Source of the DNA: Takakia lepidozioides
Taxonomy: Eukaryota; Streptophyta; Takakiopsida; Takakiales; Takakiaceae
NCBI GenBank assembly: GCA_030704615.1
Contig: CM060733.1
Span: 13,890,001 to 13,954,000, forward strand
Direction of reading: 5' to 3'
Length of the DNA stretch: 64,000 nt
Below are positions 1 through 11,799 of this stretch, piece by piece. Made by a program: the position numbers and the translations under genes. Under the pieces are notes generated by a model, which worked only from the letters and a program-made list of their open reading frames with translations, searched no databases and had not been told where the DNA came from. The number at the start of each line of letters is the position of its first letter. The stretch's first letter is position 1.

Positions 1-13
1 GTGTGTCTTGCAG

Positions 14-2469
14 CCCTGTGCCGACCCCATCCGTCCTGGTGTATATTGGAGGGAAGATCGTGGGTGGAAACTGTATAGTGATGTTGCAGCAAAAAATATC
101 CGCCATGCAGTCGCAAATGGGCTCAGTCAAATTGATCTTGGGACGATAGTTTCTACCGTGCACCCGAATGGTGCACGCTATGTGTTGAATCTGTTTCTGG
201 ATCGTATGGAGCAGATGAATGTCCAGAGTGGAATGAAACGGCCAGTGAAGATTGTTGAGCTCGCCAAACCTGTGCCATCTACTCCGGCCGGCCCTACACG
301 CCAGGTACCCCTACTTCAACAGAGAGGGTCCATGGCGTTCAATGAAATCGTGACCATAAACGTCGGACTCATCTCATGTGCTGAAATGGAGGAAATACAT
401 CTGTAGAAGTTGGAGTCGGACTCCACAACTTGAAATGTAGATCAAGCAGTTAAGCCATGTGCAGGTGTACCAATATCGTGTTTCAATTAAAGCATCGCTC
501 TTGTGTTAGAAGCAGCGACCAGCGTTTATGTTAGTGATTTAGCGAATAAGTACTTGTTTAGAGTTTGTACTTGCTTGCGAAGCAAAAGATTTGGATCGTG
601 GTCGAAGTTCACCGTGTGAGACCAACGACCACATAGGATCTGGATCACAAGGTGAGATCTTCACACAGTCCTCATGTGATAAAACTCGTCACATCACTAA
701 TGATCAGTCCAGGGGTTGTCCGGGGCTGAAAAGCTCTGGTCCGTTTTTGCATGGCTGTGCACAGTTAACTATTGAGGCGCCAGCTCCTCCAGCCGGTCCG
801 AGTGGTTTGATTTTCCACTACAAGGACCCTCTTACAGGAAAATTTCGGGCATACGATGCAGATGTCGGCCGCGCTCTCCTAGATGCTGCGTTTGCAGGTA
901 ATTTGTACTGTATACAAACTCCCATCATGACAGCTGCCACTTCAATTATTCAGGTAAGCATGCGGACATCGCAGTGTTAATTGATCATACATTTGGGGTG
1001 TGAATTGCAGCTATTCAGATCTAATATTGCATTGTGCATAATTCTGAATGCCACGCGCTCACTAGCAGTGAAGGTTAAGGTTTTACAATTGAAGTTCTAG
1101 TTTTGCCGACTCTTTGTACTTAAGCCCGTCTGGATATGATATTCTTCACGTTTTGACAGGCAAGAAATCGTTGACACTCGATGTCAATCTCGACTACTGC
1201 AATGTCACTATTTTTTTTGACCTTACAACCATGAAGCAGCGTAACCAGAATACAGGAGAAGAGACAGAGTTTGTAGCCGAGATGCAGTGGGATCCGCTGC
1301 AACTTGCTTCTGTGGCCGAAGCATCTGACAAGTTTCTACGTAGAAAGGTAGTCCGGGAATACTTTCTACTTCCAAGCATTCGTTCTCGCTCCTACCAGTT
1401 GACACTATATTACTCTTGAAAGAAGCTTCTATAGATACTGTGACTGACTAAAGAGTTCAGATCTCTAAGTTTTAAACTGGGTTAGCAAGGTTTTTTTTTG
1501 CATTGCTTGAGTACTGAACATCAGGCTGGGCACACTGTCCTAACTTGACTTAAGATGTCCCACAAAGCCTTATGAGGCGCCCTTGATGGATTGTATGCTG
1601 TCAGTCAGAGTACGTTCTTGCTGGAAAAAAAATGGAATGTTTGCATTGGAGCACGCCTAATTGGAAACGAAGCTGAACAGGGACGCAGCACTGTAATTAT
1701 CAGTTTTGCTGAGGGACTTGGGTTGGCAGATTCTAGGCATGTTTATCGACAACTTTCGCAGTCAGGAAAACCTGGACCAAGTGATAGTTCCCTCCATGGC
1801 GCACCCTTTGAGGATCGTAACCAAACGTCGTAACCCTTTCCTCCGAATTGGGCTCCCACTGTACGAGCGATTCATGGATTCGATGGAGACCGTTTTGATT
1901 AAACAGAAGAATGCCTTCGGGAAGACTGCCTTCGGTAAGTTTGGGTCATTCCTTCGACAATTTTTGTTTGGTACAGCATAGTATGCTTTTGTGGATTGTA
2001 GTCACCCGGAAAAGTGTCTCTCAGTGTTCAGTATGGAACCGTACTACTGCATGCCGCGCGTCTTCCCCCTCACCGTTTCGCTGACATGCATGGAACAGAT
2101 TCAATACTGCGTGCAACCAAGAAAAGTATAACTTGCCTGGCAGAAGGTGGCGTGATTAGTGATGACACGCCCATGCGCGTAGGATTTCACGGCCAAAATT
2201 CAGGAGTGGAAGTAAATCCAATTTTCGAGAACGGCTTATCTCAGAAGAGCACAGTGGTGTGGTCGACCATGGGGGCATCAGTGCAAAACACTCTTGTCTA
2301 CAGTAAAAGCAAGGCATTCGGTATGGGCGCCGGGCCTGTCAACTTCAAGATAATCGCTTTCCTCGTTTTGCTGGTTTCTCCAGGGCCAACGTATGATGGC
2401 AATCTGGGGGGTTGCTTCAGCACTCAGCAAGAGTACTCGCTACCTTTTGCAGAGGTGGTCGTACGTTGA
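14..2469 (+). CDS. WWE-WWE-PARP protein (RCD1/SRO-like), 5' end outside the window
   Basis: Exons inferred from splice sites: 14-304 (after ...TTGCAG), 765-897, 1160-1347, about 1730-1934, and about 2002-2469 with stop TGA. The first three junctions keep frame. Exon 1 encodes a WWE domain (YWREDRGWKLY near its start, RYVLNLFLDRMEQMN later). Exons 2-3 encode a second WWE domain split by the 262-bp intron (LIFHYKDPLTGKFRAYDAD, then IFFDLTTMKQRNQNTGEE). The 3' part looks like a PARP catalytic fold: a start resembling QNPFL...LYERFMDSME, then MRVGFHGQNS, VYSKSKAFG and a terminal STQQEYSLPFAEVV. WWE domains bind ADP-ribose; in plants the WWE-PARP pairing is typical of RCD1/SRO stress regulators, nuclear scaffolds that usually also have an RST domain, which is absent here. 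The usual HGT of the PARP triad reads HGQ. The junction after 1934 does not keep frame in the simplest model, so a frameshift or different splicing is possible. WWE calls are firm, PARP fairly firm. Confidence 0.62.
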
Positions 2470-2639
2470 AGCCCGAAGTTTTGAGCAACGCAGAGCTAAG
2501 CGCAAGCGAGCATCAACTCCATAGAGCACATGTAGAATATGTAGTGAAGATCACGGTTGTTTTGTGTTTGTTGAAATCAACTTTCTTTGAAATGAGAGCG
2601 GACTTGAATGATATATATACAAGGAGCTTCTGGCACATT

Positions 2640-3080
2640 CCCTAAAGGAAAAATAACATTTTTCCCCTTTTAGAGTGCTTGAAAAGAACAAGTCACAAGG
2701 AACTGTGCAACGGAGGGAATTTGGTGGGCTTTCCCTTGCAACCTTTTGGGAAAAAAAACCCCGTGGGTTATCCGTGGGGTTTTTTCCGTGTGTTTCTTTC
2801 CCTTCTGTGGTTTTTCTTTGATGGGTTCCACTGTGGCCTGGAGGCTTGTCTTGTCATAGTTATCCCTTCACGATTTTCCCCTGTTTGTGGTTTTTTTTTT
2901 TCCTTCTGCAGTTTTTCTTTGATGTCCCCCTTGTAATATCTCATGGTTTTCCCTTGGTGGGTTTTTGCATCCTAACGTGTGATTTTTTCCCCTTGAATAA
3001 TAGATCTTTGGGTTTTTTCCCCTTTGAGATTTTCCCCGTGCGTTTTAATCCATTCCTCATGGTCGGTTGATGTTTTCCCC
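2640..3080. repeat. T/C-rich low-complexity tract resembling LTR sequence
   Basis: This stretch is built of runs of T and C alternating with GTGGG-like blocks (for example GGGTTTTTTCCCCTTTGAG). Open frames across it have no recognisable domain. The texture resembles the TTTCCC-rich part of some Copia LTRs, but no LTR pair was found, so only the composition is certain. Confidence 0.3.
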
Positions 3081-3113
3081 TGGGAACTAACTCCCCTTGT
3101 GTGCAAAGACGAT

Positions 3114-3187
3114 AATGTCATTGCATACAGCAGCACCACTCCCTCAATTAAATGTCATGGCATACAGCAGCACCACTCCCTCAATTA
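3114..3187. repeat. Tandem repeat, 2 x 37 bp
   Basis: Two adjacent 37-bp units (3114-3150 and 3151-3187), each starting AATGTCAT and ending CCCTCAATTA, differ at one position (T/G at the tenth base). No coding or regulatory role can be assigned. Confidence 0.93.
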
Positions 3188-3935
3188 AACGTTCACAATC
3201 GAATTGCAAGTAGTAATATTCACATAATTGCGAGCGAGTGAACAATGGAAGAACAATAAAACTGTGAAACTCAAATATCCTCATCCGCTGGAGCAGGAAC
3301 GCAGATTACATCCTCATCCTCCACTGGCAAAAAGCTTTAAAAAGGTTGTAAAGATCACCAAGGTTTCAGGAGAAATGCTACAAGTATATCCTGTTTGGTA
3401 CAATATGGCAAAAGATTGAATAGTGATGCCAGTCATTGCACAATCAAAAAGTGGAGGTAACATTATTGTGGGCACAACCAAGTTGGGGCGATAACGGATG
3501 TATCGTGGAGCCATCAAAAAGCAGTCATCAGCTACAGCTGGCTGTGAAGTGAAAACCTGCACATGTTATAGCCAGAGACTATCCACTCTTTGCAGGTCCA
3601 GCAAGTACTTCTCCTCCCGCATTTTGTACTTCTCCTTTCTAATCAATTTTGCTCTTTCTTTTTTGCTCTTTCTTTCCACCTAACAGCATAAATTACCAAA
3701 ATATCCTTTTAAGCCTGTGTCATAATCAGCCATTATCAGATTGTTTGCATCCATGCAACAGCAACACACGGTGAGACCAGGTATCTTAGGAACCTCAAAT
3801 TCCACAGCTGTATAGGTCACAACAGGATTGACCCCCCACCACCCAAGGAAACCACAAGGGGCTCTAACAACTGGGTTTTCTATAGGGAGCTTTAGACTTA
3901 GAGATCACATAAGCGACAAGCTGGAACAAGCTTAC

Positions 3936-6432
3936 CTGACAAGATTCTTTTCGACTCCTGCTCCGCTATCACTGGGCTCAAAACTAAACACTCGTTGCCA
4001 CCTCCTCGAGGGACACCTTATAGACAGATCCTGCCATGGGCGAATCAGAAAGGCCAGTGCCACCAACCGGCACTTTACATTATAGGCCCCCATCTTCCAG
4101 CCAATGTCCAGCTCCCATAGTGCCTTTAAGACCTCTGTCATTATCTCTTTTGGATCAGATTGGGACTGTGATTGATGGTTATATTCACAACAACCAAATC
4201 CAAAACGAAACACTTAGAAATGATGCTCAATTCTTATAAACCAAACAGGCCATAAAGTTTCAACCTCAATTTTTTGAACTAATATTGCAACATGTTGGCC
4301 TGATCCACATGGTCCTTACTGGCATGTCACCAGGTGTGACCGATAGTGCACCCCTTGACCAGGATATTGACCACTTCTAGGACAATGAGGAAGGATTCTA
4401 TCTCCCCCAATTTTGTGGTGACGAAAAGTAGGTTGTTGGGTGAAACATGGCCATCAAAGTGGCTCTCAGGACTCCCCACAGTGCGGCCATGGTATTACTA
4501 ACCAACCACCAGGCTTATCTGCTGGAACCTTACTGTCTCTTAACGGTTACATGGTTGGGGTGTCGATAGGGAAATATTCCATCGCGCAGATAGTGACACT
4601 GCCTGTGCTTCAAGCGTGGGTCTTCAATTGAAATCCTAGACTAGTAAATAGAACACCATCAACAAGTACATGAAATACAAGTACACTGGGGAATCTACCC
4701 TTGCATTTCGTAAGTGAGATACATGAGACAACGTCAAACGGTTTCAGGTCGACGGTTACAGCCTCCTGGAATCAAACTGTCTTGCAGATTTGGAGAAAAC
4801 TCTAGACAGATAGTGGGAGTGGGAGGATATGAAGGTGCCTGAAGACCCAAAGCCCACTTTCGCTCTGCGGCCACCTTATGTTGTAAAAGAGAAGAAGATG
4901 GACCCCGCCGATCCATACTAGCTGTATGCACTAGTACCTTCACTTAGGAAGGTCTCCCCAAGGGAGTTGAGCACATGAAATGCATGGGTAACATGGGGAC
5001 CAGGTGTTCCTGCATGTCCATCCTTCTCAAAGCAATGAGTGTCAACATATAACTGACATCCAGCTATCACCATAACCATCAAATTTCTTTAGACCCATCT
5101 TCCACTGACTAATAGAAACAACATCACCTTCCCAAGGCTCACATAGGCACCCAACAAAACTGCAAACCTGCCAAAAGCATATACAACCCAGCTTGAAAGG
5201 TCACGTGACATCTCTGAAAGAGTACTACAAATTTTGAACAGTCAAGGCAGGACATGTTGATGCAAAAGTTGTGCCAAACTAACAATAACTCGAATGCCCT
5301 GTATGCTTAGATTCCCTTTTGTTGTAGTGACCATGTATCAAGGACAGGCTGTCAGCCTCTTTGACAATAAGATAATTGCAGCCATAGGTGGGCACAAGCT
5401 ACTTACATGCCCCAGGTCCATGCTAAATGTCCATAACAAGTTCCTCATTCAGTTCAACTGCAACTCACCTTGGCTTCTTCAAACTCAGCCCCAAGATAGC
5501 CATTAGATAGACAACGCATGTTATCTAGCATTAGATAATATGCCACAGTTGCCTGCATCAGGCAAGCTAACTGTCAATGTTCCAACCTTTAATCCCAAAA
5601 AGATGCCAGTGCCCACTCGTCTGGTAAACTCCACACTTCATACAGATAATCCAACTGCGAGCAAATATGGACCAGCAGACTGACCTGCTCAGGCATAATC
5701 AGAACTATACCAGCCTTTCCGACTACATCAGTCAAGCCATGGAAATGGAGATAAAGATAAATCGAGAAATAGACCCTAGACTTAGTTGAGAAGCTACTAC
5801 AAGTAGAACGAGGAATCCATGGAAGCTGCTGTCGACAGGAGAAATATATAATCAAACTCAGATCTCAGTTTTGTACAGCACCACAACAATCCACCGACTT
5901 GAAGCCATGTTATAAAGCCATGCCTACTGGAAAAAGTCTGTACATTATTTTGACACGATTAAGCAAGGAGTCAACAAGCTGAGATCGGTCGAACCCTAAA
6001 AGCACCACTTCCTGGAGAATGTCTTCATCGATCTGCACACATATTTCCGCACACGTCAACCACTACACATGTTCAAATTGTTTCTCATAAACCAGAACAA
6101 GAATTATGACTTCCACACATAGGTAGACATGCAGGCTCTGGTAACATTTCTTTGCTCACCAATGTTCTCTTCGAGCACAGCTGAAATCAAGTTGATAGTA
6201 ACTAGCCTGCTATGGATATGTGGACACTAGATGCAACATCTCAACTTCAGCTACTCTCAGAGAGAGTGTACCTGTTAGCTTGCTGTATGGTATTAGGAGG
6301 AGGATAACGAGGCAAATGAGATTGAAACGAAGGATGCTGGCGAACCTCAAGAATAATAACCCGCTTCATCGGGTCCACTAGTAGCATACGTGCTCCCGGC
6401 AACAAATGGCTCGGTAGCGTGTAAATACAACC
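3936..6432 (-). pseudogene. Decayed SnRK1 alpha (KIN10/SNF1-type) kinase gene, intron-containing
   Basis: Read on the minus strand, five exon-like blocks match SnRK1 alpha in order. 6432-6272 is the kinase C-lobe end (YTLPSHL, VDPMKR, IRQHP, HLPRY, QQA). 6032 to about 5945 is the UBA region (IDEDILQEVV, GFDRSQL). 5552-5469 continues it (ATVAYYLMLDN, GYLGAEF). 4921-4839 contains ERKWALGLQ. 4165-3936 is in the C-terminal regulatory domain (DPKEIMTEVLKAL, YNVKCR). Each block has an AG acceptor and most have a GT donor; the block ending at 4839 has GC. Introns remain, so this is a duplicated segment and not a retrocopy. Decay: two four-residue deletions and a length of 161 instead of a multiple of 3 in the first block, and a one-base loss near the end of the UBA block giving a stop. 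The N-lobe and catalytic loop were not found upstream. Functional SnRK1 alpha is the catalytic subunit of the energy-sensing kinase; this copy cannot encode one. The KA1 end is not clearly seen; a weak match lies near 3375-3425. Confidence 0.82.
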
Positions 6433-7900
6433 CTGCACAAATAGGCACCCGCCATCTTCACCCCCCCACCTCCATCTCCGTCTGCCCGCTAGAGTTTCAC
6501 TGTGACAGAGTTGAGCTCAGCCAGGGGACTTAGCCGATTCTAGCTCATCTCTTCGGCGCGCAATCTTGTCCTTACGATCCTCAGGATCTGACGGTGAGTA
6601 GTTCTGTAATCGTGCAGATCTGAGTACATCCATAGGACGATGGAGATCATCCAAGTGCTACATGCATTGGGTGCTTGTGGCAGAAAATTTAAAGTTTCCA
6701 GGCCAGGTTTTTAGGTTTGTGAAAGCGAATTAGCTAACATAAATTTATTCTACAAGAATTTAAAGGTTAATAACTTTGTAAAATATATATAATTTAAATT
6801 ATTTATTTCTGTATACTAAAATAATTTTCATGGTTTTATTTATAAATTCAATTTTATTTATAAAGGCTTGTCCCACCAAAAAACATATATATTGCAGTAA
6901 AAGGGGGCAGTGGCCCTGGTTGGATATATATATATATATATATTTTGCAGAACAGGGGATATGGGCCCTGGAAATTTATTAATGGGAATTTTTAGAACAG
7001 GGAGGAAAAAATAAGCTCCAGGGCAGAGTTTTATTTTTATAATTTGAAAAATAGCACGAGTGGCTACAGAGTTTTGCAAAAATTAGGCATATATTCTATT
7101 CATCCATTCAAATTAGGACAGAATCATCCACATCCATACTGTCATCCATTCATATCATCCATATTTGGCAAATTCATCCATAATTTTTATTTGTTTTGGA
7201 GAAATTTGGCGATTTCATCCATGAAAAAAACATGGAATTTCCTACGGAATATTTCTTTTCTATTTTTTGAGGTCGCCATTTGGCGAAAATTCGCCAAAAA
7301 AAAACGCTGCTCCGGGGGCGTGAAGGTGCGAAACACGTGGGGAACTTCCCTGGACGTCTTATAATAAAGTTAACCAAGGCTGCGATCCCCCTGTTAACCC
7401 AAAAAAAAAAAAAAAAAAAAATCCCTGATAAACACAACAAAGGGGATTGGGACATTTTACCCCTACTCATCGTTTCCTCTTCCAGTTTCCCCCTTCAACT
7501 TTCCCTCCAGCTTTTCATAGCAAGGGATTATTAGTTGGAATGTTGCACTTTCCGTCCAAGTTTCCCTCTGATAAACATGCCAAAGGGGTTCTTTTAAGGG
7601 TTTTGTTATTTTCCATTTGTCAGGGGCCTAAAAAATTGGAACATACCCTCTTCCCAATAGAGGGGAAGTCCTATAAGCTCCTTGTATTAATTAATTAACT
7701 TTCCCCCAACTTTTCTCGCATGACCTTTGTAAGCGAAATTTTTGAAACCACTCTTTTATGGATTAATGAAATCCTATATTGCGACTTTGGACCAGAGAGC
7801 TAAGGAATGTACAGAGAATGAAGCATCATCTCCGTATATTGGATTGTAAGCAAGGCCTCGTTGCACCTCAGTGGGCTCAGACCCAGTAAATTTCTCCATG
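6433..7900. other. AT-rich intergenic DNA with simple repeats
   Basis: No gene is recognised. The stretch contains an AT-rich block (6700-6870), a (TA)n run at about 6925-6944, several CATCC motifs at 7100-7225 and a 21-base A-run at 7401-7421, which could be the tail of a retroposed sequence. Confidence 0.5.
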
Positions 7901-7969
7901 TAGGTACATTAGAAATAACGGTTTGCTGGACAAACGTTGGAAAGATGCTTAACTAGTGGGAGAACAGTG

Positions 7970-8300
7970 GCGCAATCAGCTGGAATAGTAAAAAACAACC
8001 TACAGTTGTTGTGTCTACTACAGAGGCTAAATACATGGCAGCTGCCCAAGCTGCAAAGGAGGCGATGTGGTTGCGAACGCTCTTGAATGAGCTGAACTTC
8101 ATCCAAAAGAGGGCAACCCCGATCAAGAGCGATAACCAAGGTAGCCTTGCTTTGATTAAACACCCAGTCTTTTATGCTCGAACCAAACATGTTGATATTC
8201 AGCATCATTTTGTTAGGGAGCAGTCTTTCATTATTGTAAGACAGAGAGCTGACAACTGACATTTTGACGAAAGGTGTTCCAAGACCGAAGTTGGAACAAT
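7970..8300 (+). mobile_element. Copia retrotransposon fragment: RNase H end of pol
   Basis: The translation has the Ty1/Copia RNase H signature: STTEAKYMAAAQAAKEAMWL, then SDNQGSLALIKHPVFYARTK, HVDIQHHFVRE, and after a frameshift DILTKGVPRPKLEQ. Frameshifts occur before 8011 and near 8257, so it is dead. Upstream gag, protease, integrase and RT are absent. A purine-rich tract and a candidate 3' LTR follow immediately. Confidence 0.85.
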
Positions 8301-8348
8301 GCATAATACAGCTAGGGTTATGAACAATGAAGATTCACAAAGTGGGAG

Positions 8349-8619
8349 TGTTAGAGAGTTTGTTCACTTCAGTGTAACTGATGTTCCCTGAATAGCAAGT
8401 TGGATATTGTTAGATGCTTTTGTTATTCATGTCATGACAGACAGAGAAAAGGCAGAGGAGTGCAAATAGGAATAGCACTAGTTGAGGTTTGTGTATTTAA
8501 GTAGGCACTTCAGGCCATTGAATAAATCTCTTTCAATCTCTCTCTGGAATAAAGTGTGTCTCTCCAGTAACCCGTCTTTGTCTTTGTTTCTATGTAATTA
8601 GCATAGTTGTATGCTACAG
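8349..8619 (+). mobile_element. Candidate 3' LTR of the Copia fragment
   Basis: It begins TGTTAGAG directly after a polypurine-like tract (AAAGTGGGAG) downstream of the RNase H segment and contains an AATAAA at about 8520. An end near ...GCTACA is consistent with TG...CA termini. No 5' LTR is present for comparison, so the right edge is approximate. Confidence 0.4.
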
Positions 8620-8713
8620 TATTCATCGTCTTTCCTCCCATGAAAATCCTGAAGTTAAGTCATCATGACTTCTGGTACAACCACCAGCTCTAAGAAGAAT
8701 TCAGGTCAAACAT

Positions 8714-9049
8714 ATGGTTGCTCAGCTGCCCAAATCATCATTTTCACATAAGAGTCCAAGCTCAATAGAATTAAGACATACAAGCAAAGATGAGGTCCAT
8801 TGGATCGAGAGTTGCTCAAACTCTTCAAGGTCTAGCACAATGGGAACATGGATGGATATGAGAGTATGGCTCTATGCTGTGACCATTGGAGCTCCATTGA
8901 AATTCCAATATGAGAGTCTAGCTTCTGGTGGGATGGCATACTATGGTTGGAGTACGAAGTTTCATCATACTCCGAGTTCCCTCTCCAAGCCTTCAGAGTG
9001 GTTGGACAACAGGTTTGGGAAGGTGAGGCTATCTGCATTTGGGACATGA
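8714..9049 (+). other. Open reading frame of unknown identity, possible terminal exon
   Basis: A frame of about 110 codons ends at TGA 9047-9049 and is followed by AATAAA at 9104-9109, as a last exon would be. The C-terminal half is rich in aromatic residues (YYGWSTKFHH, KPSEWLDNRFGK) and does not look like random translation. I do not recognise the family and no upstream exons were identified. It could be a gene remnant or chance. Confidence 0.2.
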
Positions 9050-9625
9050 GGAAGTGTCACTGACACTGGCACAAGTCTCTTTGGTGGCTCCAGCTCTTAA
9101 TTTAATAAAAGTTTGCTTTTTATTTTGAAAAAGAAGCATAAGATTCTTATTGTTTCTATCAGTTGTTCTTCATTGTTCTAAGCAGGGCATTAACGTATGT
9201 TGTTCAATGTTGTAACCAATCCGTTCTTCGGTGTTGTTGGAGGTCGCGGTGTTGTATAGTTGCCGAGCTGCCAACGCTTGATTTTCAGAGAAATGTCTAA
9301 AATCACCAAACTTTAGAGATAAGTCCTGCGCATTGAGGGTTGGTGAAACTGTCCTTGGATGATAGCAGAGCTAGCTCCAAAGGCGCAATCTGGTGATGGA
9401 TCTGTTGTGGATGTACATAATGAAGGTCCAGGCGAGGATACAACAGGTATTGTGTTGATGATAATGCGAGGGTTGTTTCAGGTTATTCTCGAAAGTAAGT
9501 GACTGCAATTGTTCGCATGATCCTCTCGAAGACATCTTTCTTTGGAAGCAGATAGGAGCTTTGAGATATTTTATGAGTATTAGTGTCAAAAGATTGTAAA
9601 TAAGAAGAGGTTTGAGGCATGCAGG

Positions 9626-11790
9626 ATGGCAAGGTTGGATCAGGCGCAGTTATTTGTTGAGCATGAAATTGGGGGTTTTGCCTGGAGCCTCACCACAGCT
9701 TTTCAAAGACCCAGAGAGGGAGTCAACAAGCGGTTTTCTGGCATTGCTGGGTATGTGAGGAAACTATGTAAGGCAGGACGATTGAAAGAGGCGGTGCACA
9801 TTGTCAACCAAGGAGGCTTCCAGGTGGACTCAGTACCTACATCTGTCTCTTGCAAGAGTGCATGGACATGAAAGACCTAGCAGAGGGAAAGCAGGTGCAC
9901 AACCATATCATCCAAAGGGGATTCAAACCGGATATCTTTCTACTCAACACCCTCACCAACATGTATGCAAAGTGTAGGAGCATGATAGATGCGCGCCAAG
10001 TGCTTGACACAATGCCTGATCGAGATATGTTTACATGGAGTATAATGATAGCAGGATATGCCAAGCATGGGTGTGGTAGGGAGGCTCCAAAAACCTATGA
10101 GCAAATGGAAGGGGAAGGGGTTATTCCCAATAGGGTCACATTCATCTGTGTTCTGAATGCTTGTGCCAGCCTAGGAGCTCTGGAAAGGAGGAATGAGGTC
10201 CATGCTGACATCATCAAATCTGGAATTGCATCATATATTAATTTGGAGAATGCCCTTGTGGTCATGTACACCAAATGCGGGAGCATAAGGGATGCACAAC
10301 AAGTTTTTGACAGTATGGCCCATAGAGATGTGGTCTCTCCGACAAAGATCACAACATATGCTCAGCATGCGTGCGGTAGGGAGGCATTGAAGACTTACGA
10401 GAAAATGCAAGGTGAAGGGGTGGCGCCCAACAGGGTTACTTTTATTTCTGTTCTAAATGCATGTGGCAGCCTAGGGGCCCTGGAAAAGGGTAAAGAAGTA
10501 CATGCTGACATCACCAAAGCTGGAATTGCATCAAATGTTAAGTTGGAAAATACCCTCATCGATATGTATGCCAAGTGTGGGAGCATGAAGGATGCACAAC
10601 AAGTGTTCAACGGGATGGCTAACCAAAATGTGGTCTCATGGAATGCAATGATAGCAGGATACACTCAAGAGTGGTTGTGGTAGAGAAGCTTTTGAGATTT
10701 ATGAACAAATGCAACGGAAAGGTGTGGCACCTGACACAGTCACATTTACTGGCGTGCTCAATGCGTGTGCCAGCCTAGGAGCCCTTGGAACGATGAAAGA
10801 GGTCCATGCTGAGATCATGAAAACTGGAAGTGCATCAGTCATTTTAGAGACTGCTCTTGTCGTTGTGTATGCCAAATGTGGGAGCATGAATGATGCACAT
10901 GAAGCATTTGATAATATGGTCACACGAGATGTGATCTCATGGAATGGCATGATCACAGGATATGCTCAACATGGGTGCTGCAAGGAGGCCCTTCAACTTT
11001 TTGAACAAATGGTACAGAAAGGTGTCAAGCCGGACTGTATCACCTTCATATCCCTTCTCTCTGCATGTAGCATGTGGCCTCATGGATGAAGGCCTTCACT
11101 ACTTTGATTCCATGGGTCTAGATCATGGCCTCACTGCTACAGTGGAGCATTATGGCTGTGCAGTGGACCTTCTTGGCCGGGCAGGACAATTGGATGAGGC
11201 TGAGAACTTGATTAATAAGATGCCAATTGTACCGGGTGTTCGGGTCTGGGGGTCCTTGCTTGGTGCCTGCAGGGGTCACAGTAATGTGGAGGTAGCAGAA
11301 CGTGCTGCAAAGAGCTTTATCAAATGTCCATAGCAAGCTGCACCTTATGTGCTGCTATCAAATAATCCACACTGTGTTTAGAAGATGACATGATAAAGAG
11401 GACACATACGAAGAATGTAGGACAGGTGTTAGAAAGGAGGCAGGGCACAGCTGCATTGAAGTCAGCAATCAGGTGCATACCTTTATTTTGAAGACAAATT
11501 GCATCCACAAACTGGGGAAATCCATACCAAGCTGAAGAGATTGTCTGGGCAGATGGAGTAACAAACTCTTTGTAATGCATGATTTAGAGGAGCAAAAGGT
11601 TCTCTCTCTGTACCACCACAATCAGAAGCTGCCCATTGCTTTTGGGCTTATCAGCACACCCCCTGGGACATCTCTCCGCACTATCCAGAAACGTCAATTG
11701 TTCACACTGCCTCGGAGTTTATTGCCAAGATTGATGGGCGCACATAATACCTTCCAAGATGGTATATGAATTTGTGGGGATTACCATTGA
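9626..11790 (+). pseudogene. DYW-type pentatricopeptide repeat (PPR) pseudogene
   Basis: The sequence reads through a PLS-class PPR array with repeating motifs MYAKCGS, DAQQVFD, VSWNAMIAGY, GREALKTYEKM and VTFISVLNACGSLGALEKGKEVHAD at about 300-bp spacing, followed by an E region (DLLGRAGQLDEAENLI, WGSLLGAC) and DYW-domain remnants (MHDLEEQKV, IAFGLISTPPGTSLR, IAKIDGRT). PPR-DYW proteins edit organellar RNA by C-to-U deamination. The copy is broken: frameshifts near 9845, 10680 and 11080, a stop after 11330 and several stops in the E+/DYW part. The deaminase signature HSEKLAIAFG reads HHNQKLPIAFG, so the catalytic Glu is lost, and the zinc-binding cysteine motif is missing. The reading frame seems intronless. 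The family is certain; the target is unknown. Confidence 0.9.
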
Positions 11791-11799
11791 ATCCAGTAA

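Noticed and set aside
3370-3430. KA1-domain end of the SnRK1 pseudogene
   Set aside because: A short resemblance (FAILYQTG to the FEIQLYKT region) is too weak and has no splice context, so it was not added to the exon list.
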